Of a stretch of 6,612 nt of DNA, positions 5,660 to 6,612 are shown piece after piece; positions within the stretch are counted from its first letter, which is position 1, and each line of letters begins with the position of its first letter. The translations under genes were made by a program, and so were the position numbers. Source of the stretch: an archaeon MnTg01. GTDB taxonomy: Archaea; Thermoproteota; Nitrososphaeria; Nitrososphaerales; Nitrosopumilaceae. The notes beneath the pieces were generated by a model. It was not told the origin of the DNA. It was given only the letters and a program-made list of their open reading frames with translations, and made no database searches. The stretch is from assembly GCA_008974855.1 (NCBI GenBank), contig BFAR01000083.1, positions 1-6,612 of the forward strand, given 5' to 3'.

Positions 5660-6612
5660 ATGAACGATCCGAATTACTATGCAAATGAGTATAACGCGTT
5701 TAATAAAAAAACAAAAAAAATTCGTATTTTAGATAGTACACTTAGAGAAGGAGAACAACATCCTGGAGTGTCATTTACTATCAAACAAAGGATACAGATA
5801 GCATGGATGCTTGATTATTTTGGGGTAGATCAAATTGAAATTTCACCAGTGGTTTCCAAGGATCATTTTGAGGCCACTAAAACAATCATCAAACAAGGAT
5901 TAAAAGCAGATATTGTTTCTCATGGAAGAGCGTTAAAAGAAGATATCGACATATCTTTAAAATGTGACGCAACATGGACTGCGGCATACCTTGGAATTTC
6001 AGATATTCATCTTAAAGACAAATTAAGAATTACTCGAGAGGAAGCATTGAAGAGAGCTGTAGAAACTGTAGAATATGCAAAATCTCACGGACTAAAAATT
6101 AGATTTACTGTAGAAGATGGTAGTAGGGCTGAACCAAAGTTTTTGCTTGAAGTTTGTAAAGCAATTGAAGAAGCGGGAGTTGATCGAATTAGTTTACCAG
6201 ATACAGTTGGAATAATGAGACCCATTGGTATGTATAATTTTGTTCAATCTGTTAGAAAAGAAATTGATGTGCCACTAGATGCACATGTTCATAATGATAT
6301 TGGGTTTGCATTAGCTAATGCTTTTGCAGCATGTGATGGTGGTGCTGATCAAATTCATACAACAATTGATGGTATTGGAGAAAGAACTGGCATTCCAGCT
6401 CTTGCAGAAACAGCTGTAGCACTTACTTATTTATACAAATCACAAAATGATTTTAGATTGGATATGCTAATGGATCTATCAAGACTAATTGAACAATATA
6501 CTTCAATCAAACCATATGACTCAAAACCAATTGTAGGTTCTGCAGCATACAAACACAAAGCTGGTACTCATTTAGCAGCAATCTTGAGAAATCCTGCAGC
6601 CTACGAACCAAT
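5660..6612 (+). CDS. lysS: Homocitrate synthase, N-terminal ~317 residues (3' end outside window)
   Basis: A DRE-TIM (HMGL-like) acyltransferase expected to condense acetyl-CoA with 2-oxoglutarate to homocitrate, the first committed step of the alpha-aminoadipate lysine pathway. The frame from ATG 5660 is open to the window edge. It has the signature DSTLREGEQ (25-33) at the first barrel strand, IVSHGRA with H88 aligning with the 2-oxoglutarate-selecting His of Thermus homocitrate synthase, RFTVEDGSR (148-156), LPDTVG (179-184), the metal-binding HVHND (209-213), TIDGIGERTG (235-244) and HKAGTHL (299-305). The REGEQ form and H88 favour homocitrate synthase over 2-isopropylmalate or citramalate synthase, though these paralogues are close and annotations are often mixed. 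About 20 hydrophilic residues precede the barrel. The missing part should hold the remaining C-terminal region. It has its own promoter just downstream of the Lrp gene, next to the LysW pathway genes that would use its product. Confidence 0.88.
   Translation, partial: MNDPNYYANEYNAFNKKTKKIRILDSTLREGEQHPGVSFTIKQRIQIAWMLDYFGVDQIEISPVVSKDHFEATKTIIKQGLKADIVSHGRALKEDIDISLKCDATWTAAYLGISDIHLKDKLRITREEALKRAVETVEYAKSHGLKIRFTVEDGSRAEPKFLLEVCKAIEEAGVDRISLPDTVGIMRPIGMYNFVQSVRKEIDVPLDAHVHNDIGFALANAFAACDGGADQIHTTIDGIGERTGIPALAETAVALTYLYKSQNDFRLDMLMDLSRLIEQYTSIKPYDSKPIVGSAAYKHKAGTHLAAILRNPAAYEP

Overview
This AT-rich, gene-dense window reads as an amino-acid biosynthesis locus from an archaeon. The best fit is a low-GC Nitrososphaerota (Thaumarchaeota) such as a Nitrosopumilus-like ammonia oxidiser. 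The domain-level call rests on a LysW carrier-protein system with Sulfolobus-like LysZ and LysJ, a LysM-like Lrp regulator, a TATA-type promoter close to a start codon with no Shine-Dalgarno site, and a T-run instead of a stem-loop terminator. The genus-level guess comes from base composition and gene order and is inference.

Layout: all genes are on the + strand. Bases 2-5544 form one apparent operon: argG (5' end cut by the window edge), lysW, lysX, lysY (argC family), lysZ (argB family), lysJ (argD family) and an Lrp/AsnC regulator. The gaps are 25, 0, 28, 3, -4 and -8 nt, so translational coupling is likely throughout. A 115-nt intergenic region (5545-5659) follows. It holds a probable T-tract terminator, a candidate palindromic operator and a TATA-box promoter. 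The last gene, a homocitrate-synthase-like enzyme, starts at 5660 and runs off the right edge.

How the genes work together: LysW is a 55-residue carrier protein ending in EDWGE. LysX ligates an amino dicarboxylic acid (alpha-aminoadipate for lysine, glutamate for arginine) through its amino group to the C-terminal Glu of LysW. LysZ phosphorylates the side-chain carboxylate, LysY reduces it to the semialdehyde, and LysJ transaminates it to LysW-lysine or LysW-ornithine. The releasing hydrolase LysK is not in the window. Homocitrate synthase would start the lysine (AAA) branch, while argG works late in the arginine branch. Having both at one locus suggests that a single LysW/Z/Y/J set serves both amino acids, as is known in Sulfolobus.

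I did not find a wholly new system. The points most worth a second look are the unresolved specificity of LysX, the dual use of the EDWGE codons as the lysX ribosome-binding site, and the promoter/operator region of the homocitrate synthase gene. There is no gene-free stretch longer than 300 bases, and I see no tRNA, rRNA, CRISPR array or mobile element.
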